Assembly: GCF_014636475.1 (NCBI RefSeq)
Contig: NZ_BMEL01000005.1
Coordinates: forward strand, 124,001 to 188,000
Source of the DNA: Halobacillus andaensis
Lineage (GTDB): Bacteria; Bacillota; Bacilli; Bacillales; Halobacillaceae
DNA length: 64,000 nt
Direction of reading: 5' to 3'
In this document: positions 43,691-52,301 of the stretch, piece by piece
How the letters are laid out: each line of letters starts with the position of its first letter
Numbering within the stretch: the first letter of the stretch is position 1
Program-made: the position numbers and the translations under genes
The notes under the pieces: model-generated
Seen by the model: only the letters and a program-made list of their open reading frames with translations
Database searches by the model: none
What the model was told of the DNA's origin: nothing

Positions 43691-43957
43691 TGGAAAAGAG
43701 CAAGTGAAGGAACAGGCGCTGATAACGTCTGCCTTCCAGGACATGAAAAAGATTCTCCCTCATCTAGCAAGGGGGTGCGGGGTGAAGGAGAGTCTTTCTC
43801 TGTCTTAAAGAAATTCCAAGGAGCGAAGCCCTTCCACTCCTGCGGAAGAACGAGTGAGCCGAGATCCCCGAGCGTGGGTTTCGCGAGGAAGCTCGGGCGC
43901 TCGTCCTTGGAAAGGGAAGGGCTTTAGCTCCTGGCGGCATAAAAAAGCTTGTGGAAG
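43691..43957. repeat. Palindromic intergenic element, family D, copy 1
   Basis: Runs from TGGAAAAGAGCAAGTGAAGG through CTTAAAGAAATTCCAAGGAG, the core CCACTCCTGCGGAAGAACGA, GTGAGCCGAGAT, an inner palindrome CCCGAGCG...AAGCTCGGGCGCTCG, and GGCGGCATAAAAAAGCTTGT. The copy at 49 kb is the same sequence in reverse, and 60.5 kb is a third copy. An 82-codon frame across it is not credible as a gene. Confidence 0.7.
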
Positions 43958-43961
43958 CTGG

Positions 43962-43997
43962 AAATAACCAGAAGCTGCAAACAACTTCTGGTTATTT
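43962..43997. terminator. Bidirectional terminator between HD hydrolase and MurE-like genes
   Basis: Perfect 13-bp stem AAATAACCAGAAG / CTTCTGGTTATTT with a 10-nt loop. Confidence 0.8.
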
Positions 43998-45490
43998 TAA
44001 GAGGATTGCAAGTAATGTTCTTGAATAATCTCCTCATCCGAATGCGGTACTTCTTTACCTTTTACAATTTGTGAATTATTGATACAACCGCTCGTTAGTA
44101 AAATAATATCGTCAGGTTGTCCAAGCATTAATGCTTTCCTCACGCCTTCTTCCCTCGTTAAAGCAGTGTGGATGTTCGGTGAATCAGGATTCGAAAAACC
44201 GCTCATTACCTGATCTACAATGAGCTGCGGATCGTGATAACCAGGGTGATCGACGGTTACAATAATTTCATCCGCTTTTCCTTCAATTATAGAAGCCATC
44301 TTTGGCATTTTTTTAAAATCACGAATCCCAATCCCTGCAATCATGACAATTAAACGATTGTATTGCAGCTTTTTCACTTCTTCTACAAGTCGAGTCAGCG
44401 CCACAGGCGTGTGAGCATAATCTAAAATGACTTTTGAATGATTTGGAGCTTGTATCACTTGGAATCGACCTTCAGGGCTTTGAAGATGAGTTAACGCATT
44501 CAAAATTTGATTCATTTGATAACCTAGCAACAAAGCAGTGCCAATAGCTGATAGGACATTTGCTATGTTATACGTACCATAAACAGGGGCATACACAGAG
44601 TATTCTTTACCTAAGTATGTTAGATAAAACCGAGATCCGTCTTCTGCGACCGATAACTGTCTGACTGTTAAGTCGGCTCGAGTATCTTCATGTAAACTGT
44701 ACGTAAGTCTAGGTCCCTCAAAACGGGCGAGAATATCTTCTCCCATCCCTTCATCATCTATATTAATAACGGCGCATTTCGCTTGTTCAAACAATTTAAG
44801 CTTACAAGCTTTGTAATGCTCTAATGTATGGTGGTATTCTAAATGCTCTTCAGAAAAGTTCGTATGAATGGCTACATCGAACAGAATGCCTTCTACACGC
44901 TTCTGATCCAGGGCAATCGAGGAAACCTCCATAGAAGCAGCTGTGTCACCCGCTTTATCAAATTCATCGAAGATATGATGGAGATCTACTGCCTCGGGGG
45001 TAGTCGGCGTGCTTTTTTTGTAGCGCATCTTTTCACGTGAATTCCATATTCCGGTTGTTCCTATTAATCCGGTAGGCATGCCTAGCAAATTTAATAAAGA
45101 ACGAACGTAAGCAGACACTGTAGTCTTTCCATTTGTCCCCGTTACTCCTATCGTTTTTAGCTTTTCATTTACATCGTTATAATAAAATTTAGCAAGGAAA
45201 GCCATAGCCTTTCTTACATCTTTAACTACAATAAATGAACAGAACGGGTAACAAAGACTCAGCTTCTGTAAATGCGCTTGATTATCACCTACTACGGCTA
45301 CGGCTCCGTTTTGAATAGCTTCTTCTATAAATCGATGGCCATCCTCGTTTTCTCCTCTGATGCTAAAGAAAACAGACCCTTTACTAACGTATTTCGAATG
45401 AAATACAAGGCTGGTAACGAACTGTCTCTCTGGTCCAAACACGTTCTCTACTTCAACCTCGTTTAATTGATGAAATGGTATAGTTTTCAT
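43997..45490 (-). CDS. MurE-like Mur ligase, copy 1 (divergent, non-DNPR)
   Basis: ATP-dependent amide ligase of 497 aa with the three Mur domains. P-loop GVTGTNGKTT (about residue 115), carboxylated-Lys region HYKACKLKLFE, and DYAHTPVAL in domain 3 are intact. The loop that in meso-DAP MurE reads DNPR reads VDHPGYHDP here, and the usual GDRD...KR stretch reads IGIRDFKKMPK. So it should not be a normal DAP-adding enzyme. It lies back to back with a second MurE-like gene. Possible roles: adding another residue (Lys, Orn or a non-wall amino acid) or a secondary metabolite. Confidence 0.8.
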   Translation of the reverse strand: MKTIPFHQLNEVEVENVFGPERQFVTSLVFHSKYVSKGSVFFSIRGENEDGHRFIEEAIQNGAVAVVGDNQAHLQKLSLCYPFCSFIVVKDVRKAMAFLAKFYYNDVNEKLKTIGVTGTNGKTTVSAYVRSLLNLLGMPTGLIGTTGIWNSREKMRYKKSTPTTPEAVDLHHIFDEFDKAGDTAASMEVSSIALDQKRVEGILFDVAIHTNFSEEHLEYHHTLEHYKACKLKLFEQAKCAVINIDDEGMGEDILARFEGPRLTYSLHEDTRADLTVRQLSVAEDGSRFYLTYLGKEYSVYAPVYGTYNIANVLSAIGTALLLGYQMNQILNALTHLQSPEGRFQVIQAPNHSKVILDYAHTPVALTRLVEEVKKLQYNRLIVMIAGIGIRDFKKMPKMASIIEGKADEIIVTVDHPGYHDPQLIVDQVMSGFSNPDSPNIHTALTREEGVRKALMLGQPDDIILLTSGCINNSQIVKGKEVPHSDEEIIQEHYLQSS

Positions 45491-45621
45491 ATCTCTTCCC
45501 CACTCACATTCTTAATTTGTACATCGTCTCTTTACTCATTATTTTTGTTTTTTTACGTTTTGCTATTTATTATAGACAGTAGAAATACTTTTAAGTAATC
45601 CACTTTTTACCGGAGGCTGCC

Positions 45622-45669
45622 ATGAATCAATTGAATCATTTTCACTCAAAATTAGCGTGTAGCCTATAA
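45622..45669 (+). CDS. Possible 15-codon leader ORF upstream of MurE-like copy 2
   Basis: ATG preceded by CGGAGG at good spacing, encoding MNQLNHFHSKLACSL, ending 61 nt before the MurE-like gene. Only the strong ribosome site argues for translation. No terminator-antiterminator pair is obvious, so a regulatory role is speculative. Confidence 0.3.
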   Translation: MNQLNHFHSKLACSL

Positions 45670-45730
45670 AAGTTTGATAAAATTATTCTGAACTTACTTA
45701 ACCCTCAAAAAAAGGCGTGAACATAAACTC

Positions 45731-47188
45731 ATGGAACTACAACAACTATTAGATCACTTATTGTTCGAATGCCAACATTCTTTAACTAATATATCCATCA
45801 ATGGAGTAACCGATTCTTCGTCAGATATTAAACCCGGCTTCATTTTTGTAGCTATTAAAGGTTATCAAACGGATGGGCACGACTATATAGATGATGCACT
45901 CTCCAAAGGTGCCGCAGCGATTATAGGAGAAAAAGATGGAATAGTTACATCTATTCCTTATATTAAAGTAGAAAATAGTAAAAAGGCGCTGGGAATCGTT
46001 TCCGCTGCTTACTACCAGTATCCTTCCCAAAACAAGATTATGATTGGAATTACAGGAACAAATGGAAAAACGACAACCAGCTACATGGTGAAGCATATTC
46101 TCGAAGATATTGGTTATTCTTGTTCCCTCATCGGTACCATTCAAAACATTGTAAACGGGGAACAAACGGCGACTCAGAACACTACACCAAATGCATTAAA
46201 AATAAATCAATTACTATCTAAAAGTAACGATGACATTATTATTATGGAAGCATCCTCTCAAGGATTAGCTGAATACCGATTAGAAGGCATAGAATTTGAT
46301 ATTTGCTTGTTTACGAACCTCTCTCATGAACACTTAAACTACCATGGCTCACTTGAACAGTACTTTGAAGCCAAAGCACTGCTCTTTTCTAAGTTAAAGA
46401 AAGGGGGAACCGCGGTTATAAACGCGGACGACTATTATGGCGAAAAACTTCTCCACCGCTTGCAAGCTCAAGGAGTCTCTACCCTTACGTTCGGTGAGAC
46501 TGCGGATGCTAATGTTCAAATGAAAGATTTAAAACTGTCCTATCCATACTCGGTGCGGTTAAAAGATGGCATTCGTTCGTATGAAGTTACGTCCCCTATT
46601 CCTGGATATCACAATTTATTTAACGTAACTATCGCCTATGCTTGCGCTAAAGTCCTGCGTGATTCTCCAGTTGAAATTAAAGAAGCTATTGAATGCTTTC
46701 CGGGAGTTGAAGGCAGATTTAACATGGTTACATTTCCAAATGGGGCAGTAGTGGTCATTGATCATGCTCATACCCCGGATGCCGTGTTGAACTGCTTACA
46801 AACCTCGTTTGAATCTAAAAACGGTAAACTCTATCATGTTTTTGGATTTAAAGGAGATAAAGATACAGAAAAAAGAAAAGAAATGGTGAAAATCAGCGCT
46901 GAAATCAGTGACCACTATATCCTTACCTTAGATAATTTAAATAGTGTTCCTAGAGATGAGATGGTCCAAACACTAAAGGAATTGCATAAGGAGTTTGGCA
47001 ACGAGAAAGGTGAAATCATCCCAGACCGAACACTTGCGATTGAAAAAGCGTTGTCCATGAGTAAAGAGGGGGATTGGATCGTGGTTTCAGGCAAGGGACA
47101 CCAAGCCTATCAGCACACCTATCACTACCCTTCGCATTCCGATAAAGAGACCGTCCTGTTTTTTAAAGAGAAAACACCTGAAAAATAA
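45731..47188 (+). CDS. MurE-like Mur ligase, copy 2 (divergent, non-DNPR)
   Basis: Second Mur ligase, 485 aa, divergent from copy 1 and only distantly like it. P-loop GITGTNGKTT (about residue 107), carboxylated-Lys region QYFEAKALLF, DHAHTPDAV, GFKGDKDTEKR and SGKGHQAYQ are all present, so the ATP and UDP-sugar sites look competent. The amino-acid specificity loop reads LDNLNSVPRDE instead of SDNPR. The chromosomal murE normally sits in the dcw cluster, so this pair is probably accessory. Confidence 0.82.
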   Translation: MELQQLLDHLLFECQHSLTNISINGVTDSSSDIKPGFIFVAIKGYQTDGHDYIDDALSKGAAAIIGEKDGIVTSIPYIKVENSKKALGIVSAAYYQYPSQNKIMIGITGTNGKTTTSYMVKHILEDIGYSCSLIGTIQNIVNGEQTATQNTTPNALKINQLLSKSNDDIIIMEASSQGLAEYRLEGIEFDICLFTNLSHEHLNYHGSLEQYFEAKALLFSKLKKGGTAVINADDYYGEKLLHRLQAQGVSTLTFGETADANVQMKDLKLSYPYSVRLKDGIRSYEVTSPIPGYHNLFNVTIAYACAKVLRDSPVEIKEAIECFPGVEGRFNMVTFPNGAVVVIDHAHTPDAVLNCLQTSFESKNGKLYHVFGFKGDKDTEKRKEMVKISAEISDHYILTLDNLNSVPRDEMVQTLKELHKEFGNEKGEIIPDRTLAIEKALSMSKEGDWIVVSGKGHQAYQHTYHYPSHSDKETVLFFKEKTPEK

Positions 47189-47258
47189 TACGTTTGATCC
47201 TTTGAACTCGAGGGAAATAAATAGAGAGAAATCAAACCTATTCAGGAGGTCTGTTTTT

Positions 47259-47921
47259 ATGTCTAAGAACGTATTAATGGTCGTAACAAATCATGAAAAA
47301 ATAAATGAAGATACACCAACTGGAATTTGGTTATCCGAATTTGGTGAAGCGTATAATGAATTTAAACAACATGGCTATGAAATTACAGTAGCTAGTCCAC
47401 AAGGCGGACAAGCTCCTGTAGATCCTAACAGCGTAAGTGAAGATGAACCAGCAGAAATTCTAGGTACGAAAGTATATTTAGAAAACACAGTTCCAATTGA
47501 CTCAGTTTCAGCAGATTCATTTGACGCTATTTTCCTTCCAGGTGGTCACGGGACGATGTTTGATTTTCCCGATAATGAAAAATTGCAGCAGCTGCTTCGT
47601 GAATTTTATGAATCCGATAAAGTGGTTGCAGCGGTCTGTCACGGACCAGCTGGTCTAGTGGGAGCTACTCTTTCAAATGGAGAGCCTCTGGTAAAAGGTA
47701 AACGAGTAAACGCTTTTACAGATGCTGAAGAAGCAGACACTACTCTAGATAAGCATATGCCTTTCTTATTAGAAAGCAAACTTAGTGAGCTAGGGGCGAC
47801 CTTCCATTCAGGTCCAAATTGGTCTGAACACGTAGAAGTAGATGGGCACTTAATCACTGGACAAAATCCGCAATCTACACTGGCTGTTTCTAAAGAATTC
47901 GTTAAAAAACTCAATCAATAA
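47259..47921 (+). CDS. DJ-1/PfpI family protein (Hsp31-like)
   Basis: 220-aa cytosolic protein of the type 1 glutamine-amidotransferase-like superfamily. Nucleophile elbow AAVCHGPAGL (Cys about 127) and the acidic residue in FLPGGHGTMFD; large Hsp31-like form with the TPTGIWLSEFGEAYNEF start. Relatives act as glyoxalase III, deglycase or stress chaperone. ATG behind CAGGAGG; a longer frame has no ribosome site. Own terminator. Confidence 0.88.
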   Translation: MSKNVLMVVTNHEKINEDTPTGIWLSEFGEAYNEFKQHGYEITVASPQGGQAPVDPNSVSEDEPAEILGTKVYLENTVPIDSVSADSFDAIFLPGGHGTMFDFPDNEKLQQLLREFYESDKVVAAVCHGPAGLVGATLSNGEPLVKGKRVNAFTDAEEADTTLDKHMPFLLESKLSELGATFHSGPNWSEHVEVDGHLITGQNPQSTLAVSKEFVKKLNQ

Positions 47922-47927
47922 ACCGTC

Positions 47928-47959
47928 ATCCGGTGCGATTTTCGCACCGGATTTATTTT
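47928..47959 (+). terminator. Terminator after the DJ-1 gene
   Basis: Stem ATCCGGTGCGA / TCGCACCGGAT with a 3-nt loop and TTATTTTTG. Confidence 0.85.
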
Positions 47960-48075
47960 TGTATCATTCGTCTTCATTTGAAAGACAAGTCACTTCTGTT
48001 AATATTATTTTATAAAAGTTTTTAACAAAGAGGAGAACATTATCTTTATCTTTGTAGTTAGGAGAAAAAGGTATC

Positions 48076-48927
48076 ATGATTCAGTTACCGAACGACCCAG
48101 AATACTATTCTGTTGAAGAAGCGGCAGACGAACTATTATTGCAAGTCAGCGAATTTATCGGAGTGAATACTGTTTACATTGCAAAAAAAGAAGAGAACTA
48201 TATGCAAGTCCTCGATTCCTATAATGAAAATGAGCATATCGTTGACTCAGATTTACAAGTTAATTATGCAGATTCATACTGTCAATTTGTGATGGACTCA
48301 ACCGATTCTCACTTTAAAACCTTCAACTTAACAACCGAAGAAGCTACCACACATATGCAACTAGCTAAAGAGATCGGAGCTAAAGCTTTTATGGGAGTTA
48401 AACTGTATGGTAAGGATAATGAAGAGTTTGGGACTTTGTGTGTAATGGACCTTAACGAGAAAAAGTTTACAGAAAGAGAACTTTCTTTTTTGCAGTCAGT
48501 CGGCAAAGTTTTTAATTTTATTATTAACCTTGATGAAACTAAACAGCAGATCGATCTTCTTTCCACACCGATTGTCCCTGTAACGGAGGGTGTTGTTGTT
48601 TTACCTCTTGTAGGGATAATGAACGAGGAGCGTTCCTCCCGTCTTTTAGAGAATATACTTCACCATGCGCACCAAGAGGATTTGGATTACTTCATTATGG
48701 ATTTATCTGGCCTTATTACCTTTAATAATTTATTCACCAATCATTTAATTCATATTATTGACGCTCTCGAATTAATGGGAATCACTCCTGTGGTTATAGG
48801 TGTACGCCCTGACATGGCAATGGCTCAAGTGAACCAAGGGACTTACTTTAACAAAATAAAGGTGGCTGCCAGTCTCGAGCAGGCATTAAAGCAAATCGGT
48901 TTTTCACTCATAAAAAATGAAGCATAG
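48076..48927 (+). CDS. GAF-STAS protein, RsbR-like stressosome paralogue
   Basis: 283-aa cytosolic protein: GAF sensor domain (about 15-150) then STAS domain (about 165-275), the layout of stressosome RsbR paralogues whose N-terminus senses the signal. In the STAS part the first phospho-site region reads IMDLSGLITFNN, so Ser where RsbR has Thr. The second reads VVIGVRPDMA, Ile where RsbR has Thr (LTGIRPE). It may therefore sit in the stressosome with altered phosphorylation or act outside it. No rsbS or rsbT lies nearby. Confidence 0.8.
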   Translation: MIQLPNDPEYYSVEEAADELLLQVSEFIGVNTVYIAKKEENYMQVLDSYNENEHIVDSDLQVNYADSYCQFVMDSTDSHFKTFNLTTEEATTHMQLAKEIGAKAFMGVKLYGKDNEEFGTLCVMDLNEKKFTERELSFLQSVGKVFNFIINLDETKQQIDLLSTPIVPVTEGVVVLPLVGIMNEERSSRLLENILHHAHQEDLDYFIMDLSGLITFNNLFTNHLIHIIDALELMGITPVVIGVRPDMAMAQVNQGTYFNKIKVAASLEQALKQIGFSLIKNEA

Positions 48928-48943
48928 CGTTGAAGCTATGCTT
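48918..48943 (+). terminator. Hairpin overlapping the GAF-STAS stop codon
   Basis: Stem GAAGCATAGC / GCTATGCTTC; the stop TAG is within the stem. No T-run follows. The same stem recurs at 49474-49493 in front of a T-run, so the two flank the repeat-filled gap. Confidence 0.5.
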
Positions 48944-49235
48944 CACAGCTTGTGGAGAAACCCCGTTTTCCGCAAGCTTTTTTCTGCCGCCAGGAGCGAT
49001 GGCCCCTTCCCTTTCCGCGGACGAGCGCCCGAGCTTCCTCGCGAAATCCACGCTCGGCGATCTCGGCTCACTCGTTCTTCCGCAGGAGTGGAAGGGGCCT
49101 CGCTCCTTGGAATTTCTTTAAGACATAAAAAGAGTCTCCTTCACCTCGCTCACCATTGCTAGAGGGAGAAAAATCTTTTTCATGTTTTAGCAGGCAGCCA
49201 TCATCAGCCCCTGTTCCTTCGCTTGCTCTTTTTCA
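48941..49235. repeat. Palindromic intergenic element, family D, copy 2 (reverse)
   Basis: Reverse of the 43.7 kb copy: CAGCTTGTGGAGAAACCCCG / TTTTCCGCAAGCTT hairpin, CTGCCGCCAGGAGCGA, GAGCGCCCGAGCTTCCTCGC, the core in reverse (TTCTTCCGCAGGAGTGGAAG), CCTTGGAATTTCTTTAAGAC, CAGCCCCTGTTCCTTCGC. Frames of 60-80 codons here are artefacts. Confidence 0.7.
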
Positions 49236-49290
49236 CAAAAACGACAATAGCAAAGGCCGTCCAGTTCTTTTGAAACTGATCTATTTCGAA

Positions 49291-49417
49291 AAAGGGTTTT
49301 AGGAAACGGCGAGACTCCTGCGGGAAATGTGAATAAGGTGTGACCCCGGAGGGCTGATAAAGCCCGAGGAGGCACACCATTCGCCCGCGGAAAGGGAGTT
49401 GTTTCCTAAAACACTTT
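49291..49417. repeat. MITE-like element, family C, copy 2 (reverse)
   Basis: 127 bp, terminal inverted repeats AAAGGGTTTTAGGAAAC and GTTTCCTAAAACACTTT (one mismatch). Contains GACTCCTGCGGGAAATG near its left end, so it carries the same core as the larger elements. Reverse orientation of the 29.7 kb copy. Confidence 0.75.
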
Positions 49418-49473
49418 ACTCTCTCTAACGCAAGGAATTTTACACTCTTCAAGCTTTCTCTACAAACTGCGAG

Positions 49474-49502
49474 GCATAGCGTTAAGCTATGCTTCATTTT
49501 TT
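49474..49502 (-). terminator. Hairpin downstream of the FAD oxidoreductase gene
   Basis: Stem GCATAGC / GCTATGC in GGCATAGCGTTAAGCTATGCTTCATTT-like context; the T-run is on the plus side, so it may also stop transcripts leaving the repeat region. Confidence 0.5.
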
Positions 49503-50615
49503 GGCTAATGCTAAATCAATGCGATAGTGCTCTGGTTCTAACTCTGTCGTTTCTCCTAATACCATGCGTGCAAGCTCCGCTCCAATATAAGGGCCTGAGG
49601 TTAATCCCGAAGCTCCTAGACCATTTGCTAAATAAAGTCCTTCATAATTTCGCAACGGTCCATACACAGGCAGTGAATTAGGTGTAAAAGGACGGAAGCC
49701 CACTCTCGTTTCTACGAAAGTTCCTTTCGCCAGACCCGGAGCTACCCCAAGCACTTTATGAAAAATCTCATGTAAGCCTCCAGCTGTAACACGAGAATCA
49801 AACTTTTCCTTCGTTTCATGTGTCGCACCTACGACAACTCGCCCATGATCAAACGTCAGCAAGTATTTGTTAGTGGGTGGCATAACGACCGGCCAATCCG
49901 TTGTTTCCGTTTCCGGCAATTCTAAATGTACAATTTGAGCCTTTTGTGGGTGAACAAGAAATTCTTCTCCAAGAGGAAGAACAAGTTCTTTAGCCCATGC
50001 TCCCGCAGTAACGATAACTTCATCACCATAGATCGGACCCTTCGCGGTATCTACCCCGACGATGCGGGAGCCTTCCACTTTCAAATCAGCATCTGTTTGA
50101 ATAAATTGAACGCCTCTGCGTGTGGAGGCACGAATTAGAGCATCGCGAAGTGCACGGCCATCTACTTTGGCCGCTCCACTAATAAAGATCGATCCGTAAC
50201 TTTCATCTAACGGAGGGAACATGGCTTGCGTTTCTTCTGGAGAAAGCCGCTTAATTTCTCCCATTTCAGGTGCGGCTTCTCTACGTTCTAGCGCTCGCTC
50301 CATCATTTCATCTAATTTTTCTGCTTCTGTATGAAGGCGCAGCGCTCCTACACGCTTGTACCCTGTTTCTTTTTCTCCGTCCGATTCCAGCTCGTTAATT
50401 AAATCTGGATAATAGCGCGCTCCACCCTTGGCTAGTTCGTACCATGCTTTATTTTTTCTCTGAGATAACCACGGACAAATGATCCCTGCTGCTGCATCCG
50501 TTGCCTGGCCTGTATCTTTGCGGTCAACAACAGTAACTTGAGCTCCTGACTTAGTCAAATAGTATGCGGTTGATGCCCCAAGAATTCCTGAGCCTATTAC
50601 GATATATGATTTCAA
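49494..50615 (-). CDS. FAD-dependent oxidoreductase, glycine oxidase/DadA type
   Basis: 373-aa flavoprotein of the DAO family, oxidising amino-acid or amine substrates. FAD motif VIGSGILGASTAYYLTKSG at the N-terminus, TDAAAGIICPW, VIVTAGAWAKEL near 205, and the C-terminal RVGFRPFTPNSLPVYGP and NGLGASGLT. No signal peptide or membrane segment. The exact substrate (D-amino acid, glycine, sarcosine) is not readable. Single gene. Confidence 0.88.
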   Translation of the reverse strand: MKSYIVIGSGILGASTAYYLTKSGAQVTVVDRKDTGQATDAAAGIICPWLSQRKNKAWYELAKGGARYYPDLINELESDGEKETGYKRVGALRLHTEAEKLDEMMERALERREAAPEMGEIKRLSPEETQAMFPPLDESYGSIFISGAAKVDGRALRDALIRASTRRGVQFIQTDADLKVEGSRIVGVDTAKGPIYGDEVIVTAGAWAKELVLPLGEEFLVHPQKAQIVHLELPETETTDWPVVMPPTNKYLLTFDHGRVVVGATHETKEKFDSRVTAGGLHEIFHKVLGVAPGLAKGTFVETRVGFRPFTPNSLPVYGPLRNYEGLYLANGLGASGLTSGPYIGAELARMVLGETTELEPEHYRIDLALAKK

Positions 50616-50748
50616 TCTAGAACACCTTTTCTCTCATAAATTTAAGTCTAGCTCTCATTTTACAAGAAATATGAGGGTTTTTCTAATCGAGGGAGCATTA
50701 TATGGTCGCTAAGAGGATTTTATGATTCATTTTTTCTATTTTTGGGCT

Positions 50749-50920
50749 TTTCATTAAAAGGATCATTCCACAGAACAAAGGCGTAAGCGCCCTCGTAGAC
50801 ACGAAACGCATAAGCAAAACGACCGGAGGAAGGTGGTCTTCCCTTCCACAGGGCGGATTGCTTATGACGCGAGTGTCGGGGCGCTGGAGCTGGATGTCTT
50901 TCTTTTAAACATATATATCC
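50749..50920. repeat. Palindromic intergenic element, family E
   Basis: Contains AAGGCGTAAGCGCCCTCGTA and the arms CGCATAAGCAAAACGACC / GCGGATTGCTTATGACGCG around GGAGGAAGGTGGTCTTCCC. Unlike families A-D it lacks the ACTCCTGCGG core. It fills the 375-nt gap between the sortase terminator and the FAD oxidoreductase promoter. Confidence 0.55.
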
Positions 50921-50950
50921 ACAGCTTGGAATTTTATAATTTCCTAGACA

Positions 50951-50991
50951 TAAAAAAGTAACACCGGGGCTCTTCACCTCTCAGTGTTACT
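50951..50991 (-). terminator. Terminator of the sortase operon
   Basis: On the minus strand the stem AGTAACAC / GTGTTACT is followed by TTTTTTA. Confidence 0.75.
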
Positions 50992-51590
50992 CATTCTATC
51001 TTCACTAAATCTGCTTCTACAATATAACGATACGGAGCATCTCCTACAAATTGAAAAGGATAACAGGTGGAGATGGTTAAAGTAGGTGTATCTTTTTCTA
51101 CGACGACACTTGTATCGTCTTCCTTAACGATAAACAGCTCTCGAATTTGATACGCATACTCTTTTCCTTCATAATCCACATACACGAGATCACCTATTTT
51201 CAAATCGCCCATTTCAGAGAAAACCGTATCACGGTGCCCTGATAGAAGGGTATGGCCATTTACATCAGGAGTTTCCGTCCATTCACTCTCATGCATTCCC
51301 ACGCCTTGTGTTAAGGTTTCATCGTCTGTTCCCCAGAAGACGGGATACTTTTGCTCGACGGAAGGAATTTTCAATTCCGCCATTTCTTCACCTTTTTTAA
51401 AAATGTGATCGCCATTTTCTTCCGTTACAGTTTCTGTATCTAAAACGGTATCGTCATATTCTAAATAATCGTTCAGTTCACTGGCACTCATGGATTGGAT
51501 CACTTGACGCTGCTCCCACCAGCCATATCCAAAGTAAGCGACAATTGAAAATCCAATCACCATTATTAGAATTCCGATCTTTCGTCTCAT
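50991..51590 (-). CDS. Class D sortase
   Basis: Membrane-anchored transpeptidase of 199 aa that joins cell-wall proteins to peptidoglycan. One N-terminal membrane helix (about 5-22), sortase barrel with LLSGHRDTVF (catalytic His about 118) and LTISTCYPF (catalytic Cys about 174), and the Arg in PYRYIVE. The pattern and length fit class D. The gene just upstream encodes a protein ending in an LPDTA sorting signal, so enzyme and substrate are paired. Confidence 0.92.
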   Translation of the reverse strand: MRRKIGILIMVIGFSIVAYFGYGWWEQRQVIQSMSASELNDYLEYDDTVLDTETVTEENGDHIFKKGEEMAELKIPSVEQKYPVFWGTDDETLTQGVGMHESEWTETPDVNGHTLLSGHRDTVFSEMGDLKIGDLVYVDYEGKEYAYQIRELFIVKEDDTSVVVEKDTPTLTISTCYPFQFVGDAPYRYIVEADLVKIE

Positions 51591-51662
51591 ATTTCAAAAC
51601 CTCCATAGATAGGAAGACAGGCATTACTCCGCCTGCCTTCTCAAGGGATGGGGCATGATGAA

Positions 51663-52148
51663 TTAGTTCAGTGATTTCTTACGAAAAACTAATAATCCGC
51701 CAGCACCTACAATAAGAGCCCCCATTAGCATCATGAAAGGTTGATTTGTAGCTGTATCTGGCAATTCACCGCCTTCTTCACTAGAAGCACCCTCATCTCC
51801 GTCTCCAGCTGCCGATTCATCTGAGTCTTCATCAGATTCTTCTGATGCATCTTCAGTTTCGTCTGAGCCTTCATCTTCCTCTTCGGAAGACTCTTGACTG
51901 TCACTATAGTTGTCCCAGTCTCCTTGAGTTGTTTCACAAGGAAGGTTATCATTGTCTCGATCTAAATCTGAAGGATCGTTGTTCTCATCATAACCGTGGG
52001 AATCCCAAAACTCCATTACTTCTTGTTTATTCTCAAAGTCATCACAGTTCTTATCTTCATCCCCATGTTCCGCCAACGCTACACCAGAGCCTAGAAAAAT
52101 ACCTGCTAAGAAACCGACACTGCAAAAGAACATCAACAGCTTCTTCAA
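51663..52148 (-). CDS. Cell-wall-anchored Excalibur-domain protein (LPDTA)
   Basis: 161-aa secreted surface protein, substrate of the adjoining sortase. Signal peptide (about 1-27), Excalibur domain with CDDFENKQEVMEFWDSHG and DRDNDNLPCE (calcium-binding DxDxDG-like loop flanked by Cys), a long Ser/Glu/Asp spacer, then sorting signal LPDTA (about 127-131), hydrophobic segment and RKKS tail. TTG start behind AGGAG. The acidic stalk (about 50 residues with hardly any basic one) suits high salt. Confidence 0.88.
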   Translation of the reverse strand: MKKLLMFFCSVGFLAGIFLGSGVALAEHGDEDKNCDDFENKQEVMEFWDSHGYDENNDPSDLDRDNDNLPCETTQGDWDNYSDSQESSEEEDEGSDETEDASEESDEDSDESAAGDGDEGASSEEGGELPDTATNQPFMMLMGALIVGAGGLLVFRKKSLN

Positions 52149-52301
52149 GAAAAAACTCCTTTTTTAAGTATTTTTTCCCATCCCTATGTACCGCCATTTT
52201 ACAACATTTAACAAGTTAAGTATACATAAAAGGCGAAATTTTCTGTTAATTATTCAAATTTATCCTGCCTTCTATTAAAAAACGCTCCCTACGCCACAAA
52301 A

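Noticed and set aside
43679-43927. 82-codon plus-strand frame
   Set aside because: Coincides with the family D repeat; the same sequence in reverse at 49 kb gives unrelated frames, so no protein is conserved.
43997-47188. Calling either MurE-like gene the housekeeping murE
   Set aside because: The specificity loop is not DNPR, the genes are divergent and outside any division or wall cluster.
48917-49497. Several 60-97-codon frames between the GAF-STAS and FAD oxidoreductase genes
   Set aside because: All fall in family D and C elements and lack ribosome sites.
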